This document shows positions 8,886 through 17,134 of a stretch of DNA of 64,000 nucleotides, piece by piece. The position numbers and the translations under genes are program-made. Every line of letters starts with the position of its first letter. The first letter of the stretch is position 1. Source of the DNA: JAAYAY01 sp963674575 (GTDB taxonomy: Bacteria > Planctomycetota > Planctomycetia > Pirellulales > Thermoguttaceae); NCBI GenBank assembly GCA_963674575.2, contig CAXXQT010000005.1, forward strand, positions 1,116,001 through 1,180,000, given 5' to 3'. Under the pieces are notes generated by a model. The model had not been told where the DNA came from. It did no database searches and was given only the letters and a program-made list of their open reading frames with translations.

Positions 8886-10232
8886 ATGAAAGCCCTCCTC
8901 CTGGCAGTGTTTTTCGCATCCGCGAGCGTTGCGAGCGCGGCGGAGAATCCGTCGGCGGCTTATATTCAGCGAACCATGAAGGCCCTGGACGAGTCGACGG
9001 CCGAGAATCCTGCCCACGTGCGGGTCATGTTCTACGGCCAGTCGATCACGGCCCAGTCCTGGACGAAGACCGTTCAGGCCAAGCTGACCGAGCGGTATCC
9101 CACGGTCGATTTCGAGTTCCGCAATGCGGCTATCGGCGGCTACACTTCGCCGGCCCTGATCCGCACGGCCGACCACGACCTGTACACGTGGTACCCCGAC
9201 CTGCTGCTGTTCCACGTCTACGGGCCCATGGACAAGTACGAGGAGATCATCCGCCGGGTCCGCGAGCGAACTTCTGCCGAAATCGTGCTCTGGACGAGCC
9301 ATTTGAATATCGTCTCGCGCGACAAGCCCGACGAGATCAACACGTCCCACGACGCCCGGGCCGAAGAGATCCGCGCTGTGGCCGCCCGGCACAACTGCAT
9401 GCTCATCGATCTCCGCGAGAAGTGGCGGAAGCACCTGGCCGACAACCACCGGGTCGCCAAGGAATTCCTCAGGGACACGGTCCACCTCACGCCCGAGGGC
9501 TGCGATCTCTACGCCAGACTGATCGAAGAGGAGCTGCAACGAGTGCCGGAGCTGGGTGACGACCGGGTGGCCTCCGGCACGATCCGAACGGTTGCGTTGG
9601 ATGATCCGGCGGTGACGCAAGACGCCAGCGGCAAGATCACGCTACGATTCGAAGGCAACCGAGTTATCGCCCTTTCCGACGGCAAGGGCGCCGCGACGGA
9701 AACGGCAAAGGTGCTCCTCGACGGCAAGCCCATGGACAGCGTGAAGGACGTTTGGGCGATCACCCGTCCCAGCAACGGCCCCGCGGGGATCTGGATGCCG
9801 GCGATCAATCACATCGGTTTCGAGCAGCCCCTTTACGAGGAAGACTGGACGCTCACCTGCCTTCCCGACTCGTCGCCCGACGGCAAGAAGATCCACTTCC
9901 GCGTGGAGGGCACGGTGACGGGCGCGGACGGCGAAGGCTGGAACACGGAACGCTTCGTTTCACCTTCGGGCCGCGTGGTCATCGAGCCGGGCGACTGGCG
10001 GATCGCCTGGACCCTGGGCTACCGGAAGGCAACGCTGCCCGAGGGATTCCAGGTGAAGTGGCATTCCTATCCCCTCTTCACCGGGCTCTACGAGTCCCAG
10101 CCCACGGGCACCCGCACGCGACTCGTGCAAGGCTGCACAAACGGGCCGCATACGCTCACGCTGCAGCCGGACGCGGGCAAGCTCGGAATCGCTCGTTTCG
10201 TGATTTACACACCGCCCAAATCGGAGAAATGA
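8886..10232 (+). CDS. Secreted SGNH/GDSL-type hydrolase with C-terminal beta domain
   Basis: The start at 8886 gives a signal peptide (MKALLLAVFFASASVASA, then AEN). The first half carries the SGNH blocks: block I VMFYGQSIT with the candidate nucleophile Ser, block II RNAAIGGYTS with the Gly, and block V DTVHLTPEG with the Asp-x-x-His pair at about residues 198-201. Block III is weaker (LLLFHVYG in place of GxND). About 200 C-terminal residues form an unassigned beta-rich module. Family members are esterases or deacetylases acting on acyl or acetyl groups of polysaccharides and lipids. With a GH13-like enzyme upstream, deacetylation of a polysaccharide is a reasonable guess. 448 residues. Confidence 0.8.
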   Translation: MKALLLAVFFASASVASAAENPSAAYIQRTMKALDESTAENPAHVRVMFYGQSITAQSWTKTVQAKLTERYPTVDFEFRNAAIGGYTSPALIRTADHDLYTWYPDLLLFHVYGPMDKYEEIIRRVRERTSAEIVLWTSHLNIVSRDKPDEINTSHDARAEEIRAVAARHNCMLIDLREKWRKHLADNHRVAKEFLRDTVHLTPEGCDLYARLIEEELQRVPELGDDRVASGTIRTVALDDPAVTQDASGKITLRFEGNRVIALSDGKGAATETAKVLLDGKPMDSVKDVWAITRPSNGPAGIWMPAINHIGFEQPLYEEDWTLTCLPDSSPDGKKIHFRVEGTVTGADGEGWNTERFVSPSGRVVIEPGDWRIAWTLGYRKATLPEGFQVKWHSYPLFTGLYESQPTGTRTRLVQGCTNGPHTLTLQPDAGKLGIARFVIYTPPKSEK

Positions 10233-10602
10233 CTTCTGCCGCCGTGGATAGTGTGCCTCTATGGCAAGTCGACGCTGGACTATCCCCTCTGGGGCCCGGG
10301 TGGCCCTGATGATTTTCCGCATTCCGTTGGCCATGTCTGTTGACCGAGTCGGAAAATCGTCAGGGCGGCGAAGCCGCAAGAGGCCCCGCTTTCCCATTTC
10401 CAACGAAGCGACAAGGTGCTGCGGCCGACGAAAAGGCACGTAAGATGGGCACCGCCCACCAATTCCGACATTAACGCGTTGGGCAATGTCCACCCTCCGC
10501 CTGCTGTCGGTCGCAGAATGCTACCAATTGCTCATCGTCAGCGACGGTCTTTGCCAGCCCTGGGCGAGGCAAACGGAGCTTGACGTGGAGGGCCACGGAA
10601 CA
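10233..10602. other. Intergenic region with stem-loop and repeat
   Basis: A 370-base gap between convergent genes. It holds a stem-loop (10305-10364, listed separately) and one copy of a GTGGGCAGTGCCCAC-like palindrome at 10444-10460 (GATGGGCACCGCCCACC). I see no convincing coding sequence. Confidence 0.5.
10305..10364. other. 15-bp inverted repeat (stem-loop) between convergent genes
   Basis: CCTGATGATTTTCCG at 10305-10319 is mirrored by CGGAAAATCGTCAGG at 10350-10364, with a single mismatch (pairs as G-U in RNA) and a 30-base loop. No U-tract follows on either strand, so it is not a standard intrinsic terminator. It may still end transcription of the SGNH gene or be a remnant of a small mobile element. 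Confidence 0.5.
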
Positions 10603-12012
10603 TCAAGGGATCGTCCAAGGAGCCAAGCCGGGCTGACCGCGAACCAGTCGATTCGCTTCGTCATCGCCGGGAAATTCTTCCTTGACAGGGTCCCAGGTCA
10701 GTCTTCTTCCTAGTTGGCAGGCGATGTAACCGAGTTGCACCATGGTGCTGGCCCGGTGGCCCACTTCGGCGTCTTCGAGTGTTTGGGAACGGGATCGCAT
10801 GCATTCGATGAAATCAGTCTTCTCGTTTCTCAACGCAAACGGGAAATCCTCGTGCTTGACTTCGGCAGTCAGGATCGACTTCGGTTCCGCCTCGATCCGA
10901 TTTGGTGCGCGCCATCCGCAAATCCACCCTTCAGTACCCTCGAACCGTACGTATCCTTCGCCGTCCGAGTAGTCTTTGCGGCCCACATAGTCCACCTCAA
11001 CACCGTTCGCGTAGCGGTAACGAACGTGGAACTCCCCGAGAACGTTGTAGAGCTGGTCACTCGGCGGAAACTCGCCGCTGCCTTCCACTTCCACTGGCCC
11101 GGTTCGCTCCGTGTCATTGGCCCATTGGACAAGGTCGGCTGGATGGTGGCCCCAATTGCTGATTGCTCCGTCGCAATAGAGGCGATTGTTGTACCACCCC
11201 GGACGCCCGATCTTCCCGCAGGGATGCACGAGGTCTTCCACATAGGGACGCCGTTGGGCCGGGCCCTGCCACATCTCGTAGTCCAAAGCCTCAGGGACGG
11301 GCGCCGTCGCTTCGTTGGGCTTCGGAACCGGGTAAATGGGCACTGCGAAACGAATCCTCTTGATCTGGCCGATCTTGCCCGTCCGAACCAGGCTTGCCAC
11401 CCGGAACAGCTCCGGTTCCGATCGCCAATTGCTGTCGATCCGGAAAACAACGTCGGACCTGGCCGCGGCGTCAGCCAACACCCTGCCGTGGGCAATTGCC
11501 AGTCCAATCGGCTTTTCGAGGGCAACGTCCTTGCCGGCTTTGATCGCGGCCAGCGCCATCGGAACATGCCAATGATCGGGCGTGCTGATCATCACCGCGT
11601 CAACATCCTTGCGGGCAAGCAACTCGCGGAAATCGGTCGTGCGAAACGTGTCTTTCAGAAGGCCAACATCCCAACGGTTCTTCTTTGCCACCGCCGCGAT
11701 GTTGGGAACTTCCTCCACTCGCAATCGCCAGCGATCGACATCGCATAACGCGACCGTCTGACAATAGCCGGACCGCATGAAGACCGACATGTTTGCATGG
11801 ATGGCCTGCCGGCCTACTCCGATGAAGCCTAGGCCGATGCGATCGCTGGGCGCGGCATGTCCGTCGAGGCCCAAGGCGGCTCCCGGTACGAACAGCGGGG
11901 CCGCGACCACGCCGGCCGTCCGGGCTAACCGACTCAGGAACCGCCGCCGCGTCGTTCCTCGCCCGGACGGCTGCGAGTTTGCATTTATGGAACGTGCCCT
12001 TGTGTTGTTCAT
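10603..12012 (-). CDS. Gfo/Idh/MocA-family oxidoreductase with Tat signal
   Basis: The start at 12012 (MNNTRARSINANS) follows AAGGGAGAC, a good ribosome binding site that lies inside the end of the preceding gene. The stop of that gene is 2 bases upstream, so translation is probably coupled. The product is about 469 residues. A twin-arginine leader (TTRRRFLSRLARTAGVVAA) marks export. The NAD(P)-binding fold begins with GLGFIGVGRQ, and EKPIGLAIAHGR carries the family EKP motif. Family enzymes oxidise or reduce sugar hydroxyl groups. Exported planctomycete members pair with DUF1080 proteins, as here, and a role in 3-keto-glycoside chemistry is the best guess. The actual sugar is unknown. Confidence 0.88.
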   Translation of the reverse strand: MNNTRARSINANSQPSGRGTTRRRFLSRLARTAGVVAAPLFVPGAALGLDGHAAPSDRIGLGFIGVGRQAIHANMSVFMRSGYCQTVALCDVDRWRLRVEEVPNIAAVAKKNRWDVGLLKDTFRTTDFRELLARKDVDAVMISTPDHWHVPMALAAIKAGKDVALEKPIGLAIAHGRVLADAAARSDVVFRIDSNWRSEPELFRVASLVRTGKIGQIKRIRFAVPIYPVPKPNEATAPVPEALDYEMWQGPAQRRPYVEDLVHPCGKIGRPGWYNNRLYCDGAISNWGHHPADLVQWANDTERTGPVEVEGSGEFPPSDQLYNVLGEFHVRYRYANGVEVDYVGRKDYSDGEGYVRFEGTEGWICGWRAPNRIEAEPKSILTAEVKHEDFPFALRNEKTDFIECMRSRSQTLEDAEVGHRASTMVQLGYIACQLGRRLTWDPVKEEFPGDDEANRLVRGQPGLAPWTIP

Positions 12013-12014
12013 GT

Positions 12015-12821
12015 TCAGTCTCCCTTTGAGCCTGGCCGTGATGCACCGTGAAGGACTCGAATCTTCAGGTTGCGATACCAGCAAGGATCTTCGTGGTCAG
12101 TCAGCAGGATGTGCCCTCTAATCTTCTCGCCAAAGCCAGGATACTCTCTGAACCGGGTCTTGGACACCCGATTCATGACTTCCGGGCTGCCGCATTCGTA
12201 CTGGAGCACCTTCCGACCGTTCAGCCAGTGCTCGACGTGATTCCCTTGCACGACAAGACGCGAGCGATTCCACACACCCATCGGCTTGTTGGGCTTGTCA
12301 GTAGCAGGTTTCAGGACAAAACAGAAGGACGCGTTGGTCGTGTATTCGTTCAGCGCCCTCGTGTCGTCGATCATCTGGTATTCGTGACCCACCGGCGTTC
12401 CACGTTTCTCGGTGATGAAGTACTTCACACCGTTGTTCCCCTTGGCCATCAGCTTCCACTCCCAGGTGAGTTCGAAGTCCACATAGGTGTCAACGGTCAT
12501 GATGTCGCCAGGCCTCTCGCCCGCCTGCTTGTGCAGCGTGCCGTTTTCCACGACCCATCCGCGCTGCGGAAAGGTGTTGGTCCCGTAACTGCGCCAGCCT
12601 TCGATCTTCTTTCCGTCGAAAAGGAGCTTCCAGCCAAGTTGCTTCTCCTCGGCAGAGAGTGTGTTGGGAGGCATGTCGGCATTCGCTGCCTTTCGCGAGG
12701 ATGCCACCTGCGCATCAGAACCTAGTTGAGCCGAATGAAGCTCCGCCGAACGAGCCTGTACGCATGCAATGATCGCGAGCAAAACAGCAACTCGTCTTGT
12801 CCCTATCCAGTTTGCCGTCAT
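12015..12821 (-). CDS. DUF1080 family (3-keto-disaccharide hydrolase-like) secreted protein
   Basis: The start at 12821 (MTANWIGTRRVAVLLAIIA) is preceded by GGAGGTTAAT, an ideal ribosome binding site. About 268 residues with a signal peptide. The DUF1080 fold is recognisable from EKQLGWKLLFDGKKIEGWR, GWVVENGTLHK, the strand FELTWEWKLMAKGNNGVK, and GHEYQMIDD, which is a hallmark of the family. Members form a concanavalin-like beta sandwich; characterised relatives cleave 3-keto-disaccharides. It is the first gene of a two-gene operon with the Gfo/Idh oxidoreductase, a pairing that fits oxidation followed by hydrolysis. Regulation would come from the divergent region at 12822-12860, where an AraC-type regulator remnant begins. 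Confidence 0.88.
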   Translation of the reverse strand: MTANWIGTRRVAVLLAIIACVQARSAELHSAQLGSDAQVASSRKAANADMPPNTLSAEEKQLGWKLLFDGKKIEGWRSYGTNTFPQRGWVVENGTLHKQAGERPGDIMTVDTYVDFELTWEWKLMAKGNNGVKYFITEKRGTPVGHEYQMIDDTRALNEYTTNASFCFVLKPATDKPNKPMGVWNRSRLVVQGNHVEHWLNGRKVLQYECGSPEVMNRVSKTRFREYPGFGEKIRGHILLTDHEDPCWYRNLKIRVLHGASRPGSKGD

Positions 12822-12839
12822 ATTAACCTCCTTGATTCT

Positions 12840-13595
12840 ACGTTGTTTAAGTCGGTTGTGGTCGTGGGCTGCATTCCCTATCGCCCGGAGCGCAAGCAGC
12901 CCGGGCTCTCGCCCTGGCGTGCTCAACAGGCCGATCTGATTCGCTGGGTACGATCGCTTCCCAAGCCAATCGCCGTGCTGACCTGGTTTGTTGACTACGG
13001 GCGGGACCTCATCGACGCCTGCCGGGAGGCCGAGATTCTGGTGCCCGAAGAAGTCGCCGTGCTGGCCAGTGACGATGATCCGCTACTATGCAACGCCTGC
13101 CTGCCACCCCTTTCCGGCATTACGTCGAGTTCAGAGCAGAGCGGCTACCAGGCGGCCTCCCTGCTCGACCGGTTGATGCGCGGCAAGCGGCCTCCAAAAC
13201 GACCAATCCTGATCGAGCCAACCTCGCTGGTATTGCGCCGTTCCACCGATACGCTGGCCATCGACAATCCGCACCTGGCCCAGGCCATCGCCTTTATACG
13301 CACCCACGCCGCCGAGCCGATACGTGTGACCGACATTCTGCAGCGCGTGCCTCTATCTCGCCGCCAGTTGGAGCAGGAGTTCCAGAGGGTCCTCGGTCGC
13401 TCACCAGCCCAGGAGATTCGCCGCGTTCACCTGCAGCGTGCCCAGCGCCTCCTTGCCGAAACGGACCTTGCCATTCCCGCCGTGGCATCCGCGTCAGGCT
13501 TCAACTCCCCGGAGCATTTCGCACGGACCTTCAAGGCCTACTTCGGCCGCTCTCCCCTGAAGCACCGAACGCAGACGCGAAGAAGTGAGCTATGA
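12840..13595 (+). pseudogene. 5'-truncated XylR-like regulator (LacI-type sensor fused to AraC HTH)
   Basis: From about 12870 the frame matches the second half of a XylR-type sugar sensor: DLIRWVRSLPKPIAVLTW, EILVPEEVAVLASDDDPLLC, then SGYQAASLLDRLMRGKRPP. An intact AraC-family double helix-turn-helix follows (LSRRQLEQEFQRVLGRSP and GFNSPEHFARTFKAYFGRSP). Full-length relatives have about 380-400 residues; here the first 130-150 residues of the sensor are missing. The upstream part of the open frame is antisense to the start of the DUF1080 gene and is not protein-like. In-frame GTG codons at 12858 and 12864 could still start a short product holding half the sensor and the DNA-binding domain. 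Position suggests it once controlled the divergent DUF1080/Gfo-Idh operon. The stop lies inside a 14-base tandem repeat. Confidence 0.7.
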
Positions 13596-13629
13596 GAAGT
13601 GAGCTATGAGAAGTGAGCTATGAGAAGTG
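13581..13629. repeat. 14-bp tandem repeat (AGAAGTGAGCTATG)n
   Basis: Three perfect copies of AGAAGTGAGCTATG (13581-13622) and a partial fourth. The regulator remnant terminates on the TGA inside the repeat, so copy-number change would not alter that protein. Confidence 0.9.
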
Positions 13630-13754
13630 GGGGCTCCGTGGGAGTGGTTGTGTCGGCAGCGGCCCCGTGCTGAAGTACGGGGCTGCTGCGTTTGGTGGGC
13701 AAGAGGCACAGGTGTCGCTGGTGAGAGTCCAACGACGTGCACCAACCGGACGGG

Positions 13755-14544
13755 TCACTTCCGCGGAACCAAGTGCCCTCCGCCCGCAAGAGCATAGGTC
13801 TTCTCCTTGAGCCACGCGTTGGCCGGAAGGCTCGCGTCGTAGGTGACCTGGTGGCCGTTGCCTTCGATGTTGGGGATGGAGAGGTCGGTCACTCCCTCGA
13901 TCTCGCCCAGGCCGGCAAGGGTGGAATCGGCGGTCACGATCCACTTGCTGCTGCTGTCCAGAGTCAGCGAGGCGCCGCGGACCGCACCGGAGAGAGTGCT
14001 TTCGTTCTTCAGGGTCGCAGCGATGGAACTGATCTCGTCGCACTCCAGGTCGCCCTTGAGGGCGGTTTTCTCCACGGTCAGTTCCGCGTTGCCGCCATTG
14101 CTGCCTTCCCGTCCCCAGCGGTCGGCCGCGGCCTTGCCGCGAAGAGTTACCGTCCTGACCACTGAAGCCGCGAGAACCGGAACCGCCGCGCCCGCTTGAT
14201 CTTCCACGTCGGTTGCCTTGCCGGGCATCTTCACCCCGCGGACCTCGCCGCAGCCCAAGTTCATCGCCGTCCAGCTTGCCATCCCCGTTCTTGTCCAGCT
14301 TCGCCAAGGCCTGCTTCGCATTGGCGATTTCCTCGGCCGACAACTCACCGTCGCCATCTGTATCTAACGCGTTCTTAATCGCGTCGACGCGTGCGGCCTC
14401 GGAACGAGGTCCTCGCTCGTCGGGAGAAAAGGCCCTGCGTCCGTTTTGGAATTCGCCCCGCTGCGGGGGCTGGGCCGGGACAAGGCTGCAAGCAAACAGC
14501 AGTACAACTGAAGACACAAGAGTCGCGATCGTCCAGGATTTCAT
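13755..14544 (-). pseudogene. Secreted EF-hand protein with carbohydrate-binding-like C-terminus, frameshifted
   Basis: The start at 14544 gives a signal peptide (MKSWTIATLVSSVVLLFA, then CSLVPAQ). Two EF-hand loops follow: DTDGDGELSAEE and DKNGDGKLDGDE. Immediately after the second loop, near 14260 at a GGG run, the sensible reading shifts by one base. The continued frame gives VEDQAGAAVPVLAASVVRT and then a beta-helix-like module (TALKGDLECDEISSIAATL, STLSGAVRGASLTLDSSSKW, SLPANAWLKEKTYALAGG) that ends at 13755. That module resembles the DUF4353-type carbohydrate-binding beta structure. Without the shift the protein would become a low-complexity Arg/Gly/Gln tail down to 13618. Removing one G restores a single ORF of about 262 residues. 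It could be a true pseudogene or an assembly error. Confidence 0.7.
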
Positions 14545-14655
14545 TGCGAGGCTCCAGATTGCGGGCTCGTGAGTAAAATCCCACACGTCCTGGAAAACCC
14601 CGGTGCGCGAGAATGGTTTCGCACGTGTTCGTTTTGCGCGTATCAATGCGCAGAA

Positions 14656-14699
14656 GCCCGACTGTTCCAATTCAGCCCGACTGTTCCAATTCAGCCCGG
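14656..14699. repeat. 19-bp tandem repeat upstream of the EF-hand gene
   Basis: GCCCGACTGTTCCAATTCA occurs twice in direct succession (14656-14674 and 14675-14693), followed by the start of a third copy. It lies about 110 bases upstream of the EF-hand gene start and might affect its promoter; no function is visible. Confidence 0.85.
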
Positions 14700-14866
14700 C
14701 TGCTACCGTTGGGTCCCGAGGAGACGTTGCAGCGACGGGAAGCGGTTGACTTGCAGGCGGGCTTTTGAGGACGGTGGTGGTTGGAACCAAGAGCCGGGCT
14801 AAAGGCTGGATTCCAACGGGTGCCTGCCGTTACTCAGAATGTGACGGGACACGAGCGAGGCTGGGG

Positions 14867-15787
14867 TCAGTTCTCTAAGAGGGCCTGCATTCTCGGTTCC
14901 CCGCGTTTCTTGAAGCTTCCAGCCCAGGTGTGTCGCGTGGGTTCCGGGAGAGTTTGGATGAGAGTGAGGTCGCGGGTCGAATTCTCCGGGGCGGGAGGCT
15001 CCTGGCGAGCGGCAGGGAGCAGTACGGGAGGGGCGTCGCTGTCGTCGCAGACGAAAGCCTCACCGGCAGCAGTGTCGGACTCATCGGGCAGGAGAATGGG
15101 CTCGCTGACTTCGGTCAGGACGTTGGCCATGTGGTGGTCCATCGCGTGAATCTGGCCAACCACCGCGTAGTAGCTGGCCTTCTGGGCGGTGAAGGGCGCG
15201 TCCCCGATTGAAACAAAATCCGGATTGCGCAGTGCAGGAACTGCGGTGTGCGGACGGGCCGGCAGGTCGCCCATGAGGGCCGAGGCCTGTTCGACGGTAC
15301 TTTCTTGGGAAATAACAGGATCGGCAGTCAAATTGCCGGTGGGGGCGGAACTTGCCGGGAGTGGTCGGGGAATCGAGGTGGCCACAGGGCTTGGGGCCGA
15401 TGTCGGGGCCAGCGTTGGGACGGACGGCTGGGACGCATGTCGCGCTCGTTTGACGGTTGGGGCCACGGGCGGATGCGACGCGATGGGCGCGAGCGTCTTC
15501 CGGGGTTCTGGGGGCGTCCAGATCGTCAAGCCGTTGGCGACCTGTTCCACTCCCTTTGCCTGGAACGCGAGTGCGATGACCGCATTCATCTGCCGCTCGT
15601 TTGCCACACGTCCTCGGAGCCAAGCGGTCCCGTCCTCGACCTTCACGCGGATATTGTAGGCTCGGAGCTGGCCGCTTGCTTCTAAGGCACCGGCGATCTG
15701 TTCGGCGATCTCTCGATCCTGAGGACCGGCAAGGGCCAGAGATGGCAGGATGACGATCGTGGCAAGCAAGAATGGCCGGAATCGCAT
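14867..15787 (-). CDS. Exported BON-domain protein
   Basis: The start at 15787 (MRFRPFLLATIVILPSLALA, signal peptide) follows CGGGGAAACAC, a usable ribosome binding site. About 306 residues. The BON domain spans about residues 25-95: EIAEQIAGALEASGQL, IRVKVEDGTAWLRGRV, then the alanine-rich helix and KGVEQVANGLTI. The remaining two thirds is Pro/Thr/Ser/Ala-rich and probably disordered (PSVPTLAPTSAPSPVATS). BON domains bind membranes, phospholipids or peptidoglycan and occur in periplasmic or envelope proteins such as OsmY. A periplasmic or envelope role is therefore likely, but the partner is unknown. It is monocistronic as far as can be seen. Confidence 0.8.
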   Translation of the reverse strand: MRFRPFLLATIVILPSLALAGPQDREIAEQIAGALEASGQLRAYNIRVKVEDGTAWLRGRVANERQMNAVIALAFQAKGVEQVANGLTIWTPPEPRKTLAPIASHPPVAPTVKRARHASQPSVPTLAPTSAPSPVATSIPRPLPASSAPTGNLTADPVISQESTVEQASALMGDLPARPHTAVPALRNPDFVSIGDAPFTAQKASYYAVVGQIHAMDHHMANVLTEVSEPILLPDESDTAAGEAFVCDDSDAPPVLLPAARQEPPAPENSTRDLTLIQTLPEPTRHTWAGSFKKRGEPRMQALLEN

Positions 15788-16127
15788 GTGTTTCCCCGTT
15801 TTTTGCCCGCAGGCGTAGTCCAAGATGTTCAACAGGATCGCGCAAACTCATCACAGAACACGATCACGCGATAACTTGGGTATCGGCCGACACTTGCAAA
15901 GTTTAGGAGTCTTTTTCCGATTTTGTGGAATTTTCCGAATGCGGAGGTTTCTATTTGGTCGGTTCGGGGTGTCAGTCTCAACATGGACCGACCATGTGGT
16001 GAACACTATTGTTCGGCCCCACGGCAGGCAGAGCCGTAGATGGGCAGTGCCCACCACGTCGAAATGGAAACTGGTGGGCAGTGCCATCCTACTTGCTTGC
16101 GGCCTTTTGGGAATCAAATCTCGGGAA
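15788..16127. other. Intergenic region upstream of the cytochrome operon
   Basis: The gap between the divergent BON gene and the cytochrome operon has no credible gene. It contains two imperfect copies, in opposite orientation, of a palindrome (GATGGGCAGTGCCCACC at 16039-16055 and GGTGGGCAGTGCCATCC at 16073-16089). Together they can form a hairpin, and a related copy occurs at 10444. The FNR-like promoter starts just downstream. Confidence 0.6.
16039..16089. repeat. Paired palindromic repeat TGGGCAGTGCCCA
   Basis: Two near-identical 17-base units, each self-complementary at its core, separated by 17 bases. The pair resembles REP/BIME-type interspersed repeats. A third unit with two changes is at 10444-10460. 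Confidence 0.6.
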
Positions 16128-16177
16128 CTTGATCTAGATCAAGTGGCGATTGGTTGCGAATGGCTAGAATGCGCTCT
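16128..16177 (+). promoter_or_regulatory. Candidate class-II FNR/CRP-family promoter
   Basis: TTGATCTAGATCAA (16129-16142) is a perfect match to the FNR/DNR consensus TTGAT-N4-ATCAA and extends to an 18-base perfect palindrome (16127-16144). A good -10 hexamer, TAGAAT, is at 16165-16170. If transcription begins at 16177, the palindrome centre lies at -41.5, the exact spacing of class-II FNR-activated promoters. No separate -35 box is needed in that class. The promoter points at the tetrahaem cytochrome gene, leaving a leader of about 260 bases. This predicts activation by an FNR/DNR-like oxygen- or NO-sensing regulator. That regulator is not in the window. Confidence 0.75.
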
Positions 16178-16435
16178 TGAAAGGAAAAGGCATTAAAAGC
16201 AGGTTGCCCTGGCATTAATGCTTGCCGACTCGTGTTTTTGCTTTCCTCGCATTCCGGTGCGGAACAGATTTCAAGTGAAGCCACACTGAAAGGCGGAGCA
16301 GGATGTGCGGGCCTTCCTTGACAAGCAACGTCGTTGTGGCATAATTCCGCCGCTCTTTCCTAAACGTGATCGCTACTTCCTCTTCTGCTCACGCAGCATC
16401 GAAGTACTTGACGCCATCGCGCATCGGTTACCGCC
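16178..16435 (+). other. Long 5' leader before the tetrahaem gene
   Basis: About 260 bases between the predicted transcription start and the first ATG. It holds short AT-rich stretches and no gene or riboswitch that I recognise. A second promoter here cannot be excluded. Confidence 0.4.
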
Positions 16436-17131
16436 ATGCCGCAGGAAAGCCAAGCAAATGCGAGCCGCCGGACAGGCCTTCTGGTCTGCGTTGCTTTCGT
16501 TTCGTTGGCGGTTCTTCTGGCGTTCGACCCGTTGCCGTTGCACAACCCGGTTGCTCTTCCAACTGTCGTTCCGGCTTGGGCCACGGATACTTCGACGGTG
16601 AGGCATCCCAGTGCGAAGCCGGAATATGAAGCGGGAGTCTACACATTCCGGTGTAGTGAATGTCATGACCTCTTCCCCCCGCCGGCCAAGAACACAACAC
16701 GGACCGTGACGCAGCATCAGGAAGTGTTGTTGAAACACGGTATCAATACCTGGTGCTTGAGTTGCCATCATCCGACGAATCGTGATGCTTTCGTTGGCGA
16801 TCGAGGCAAAGAGATTCCCTGGGACCAGCCCCAGTTGTTGTGTTCGAAATGCCATGGCCCGGTGTATCGCGATTGGCAACACGGCGCCCACGGGCGAACG
16901 AACGGTTCCTGGGACGAGTCGTCGGGCAAGCAGACTCGGCGGAAGTGCATTGAATGCCACGATCCGCACCAGCCGCCGTTTCCGCCCATGCACCCCGCCC
17001 CGGGTCCGAACACCTTGCGGATGGGGCCCCAGGGTGGCCCGCGCGACCACGACGTCCGCAATCCGCTCATGGTTTATGAACGCCTCGGGGCCGAGGCGAC
17101 GCCCAGCGGGGAGAGCGAGGGGGGACACTGA
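16436..17131 (+). CDS. Membrane-anchored tetrahaem c-type cytochrome
   Basis: 231 residues. One hydrophobic segment at about 14-32 (TGLLVCVAFVSLAVLLAF) serves as signal or membrane anchor. Four CxxCH haem-binding motifs follow: CSECH at C73, CLSCH at C107, CSKCH at C136 and CIECH at C171. Extra His residues may provide distal ligands. The C-terminal part is Pro-rich and ends SGESEGGH. It opens an operon with a four-cluster ferredoxin subunit, three bases downstream, and an NrfD-type membrane subunit. That layout matches quinol-oxidising complexes of the Nrf, Hmc or Act type, in which a multihaem cytochrome passes electrons to or from the iron-sulfur subunit at the outer face of the membrane. 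It is not a clear NrfH/NapC homologue. The ribosome binding site before 16436 is weak. Confidence 0.88.
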   Translation: MPQESQANASRRTGLLVCVAFVSLAVLLAFDPLPLHNPVALPTVVPAWATDTSTVRHPSAKPEYEAGVYTFRCSECHDLFPPPAKNTTRTVTQHQEVLLKHGINTWCLSCHHPTNRDAFVGDRGKEIPWDQPQLLCSKCHGPVYRDWQHGAHGRTNGSWDESSGKQTRRKCIECHDPHQPPFPPMHPAPGPNTLRMGPQGGPRDHDVRNPLMVYERLGAEATPSGESEGGH

Positions 17132-17134
17132 GCC

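Noticed and set aside
12726..12840. N-terminal extension of the AraC-type regulator
   Set aside because: The open frame here is antisense to the start of the DUF1080 gene and does not resemble a sensor domain.
13581..13629. CRISPR-like repeat
   Set aside because: The 14-base units are directly adjacent without spacers, so this is a simple tandem repeat. No CRISPR array or cas gene was seen in the window.
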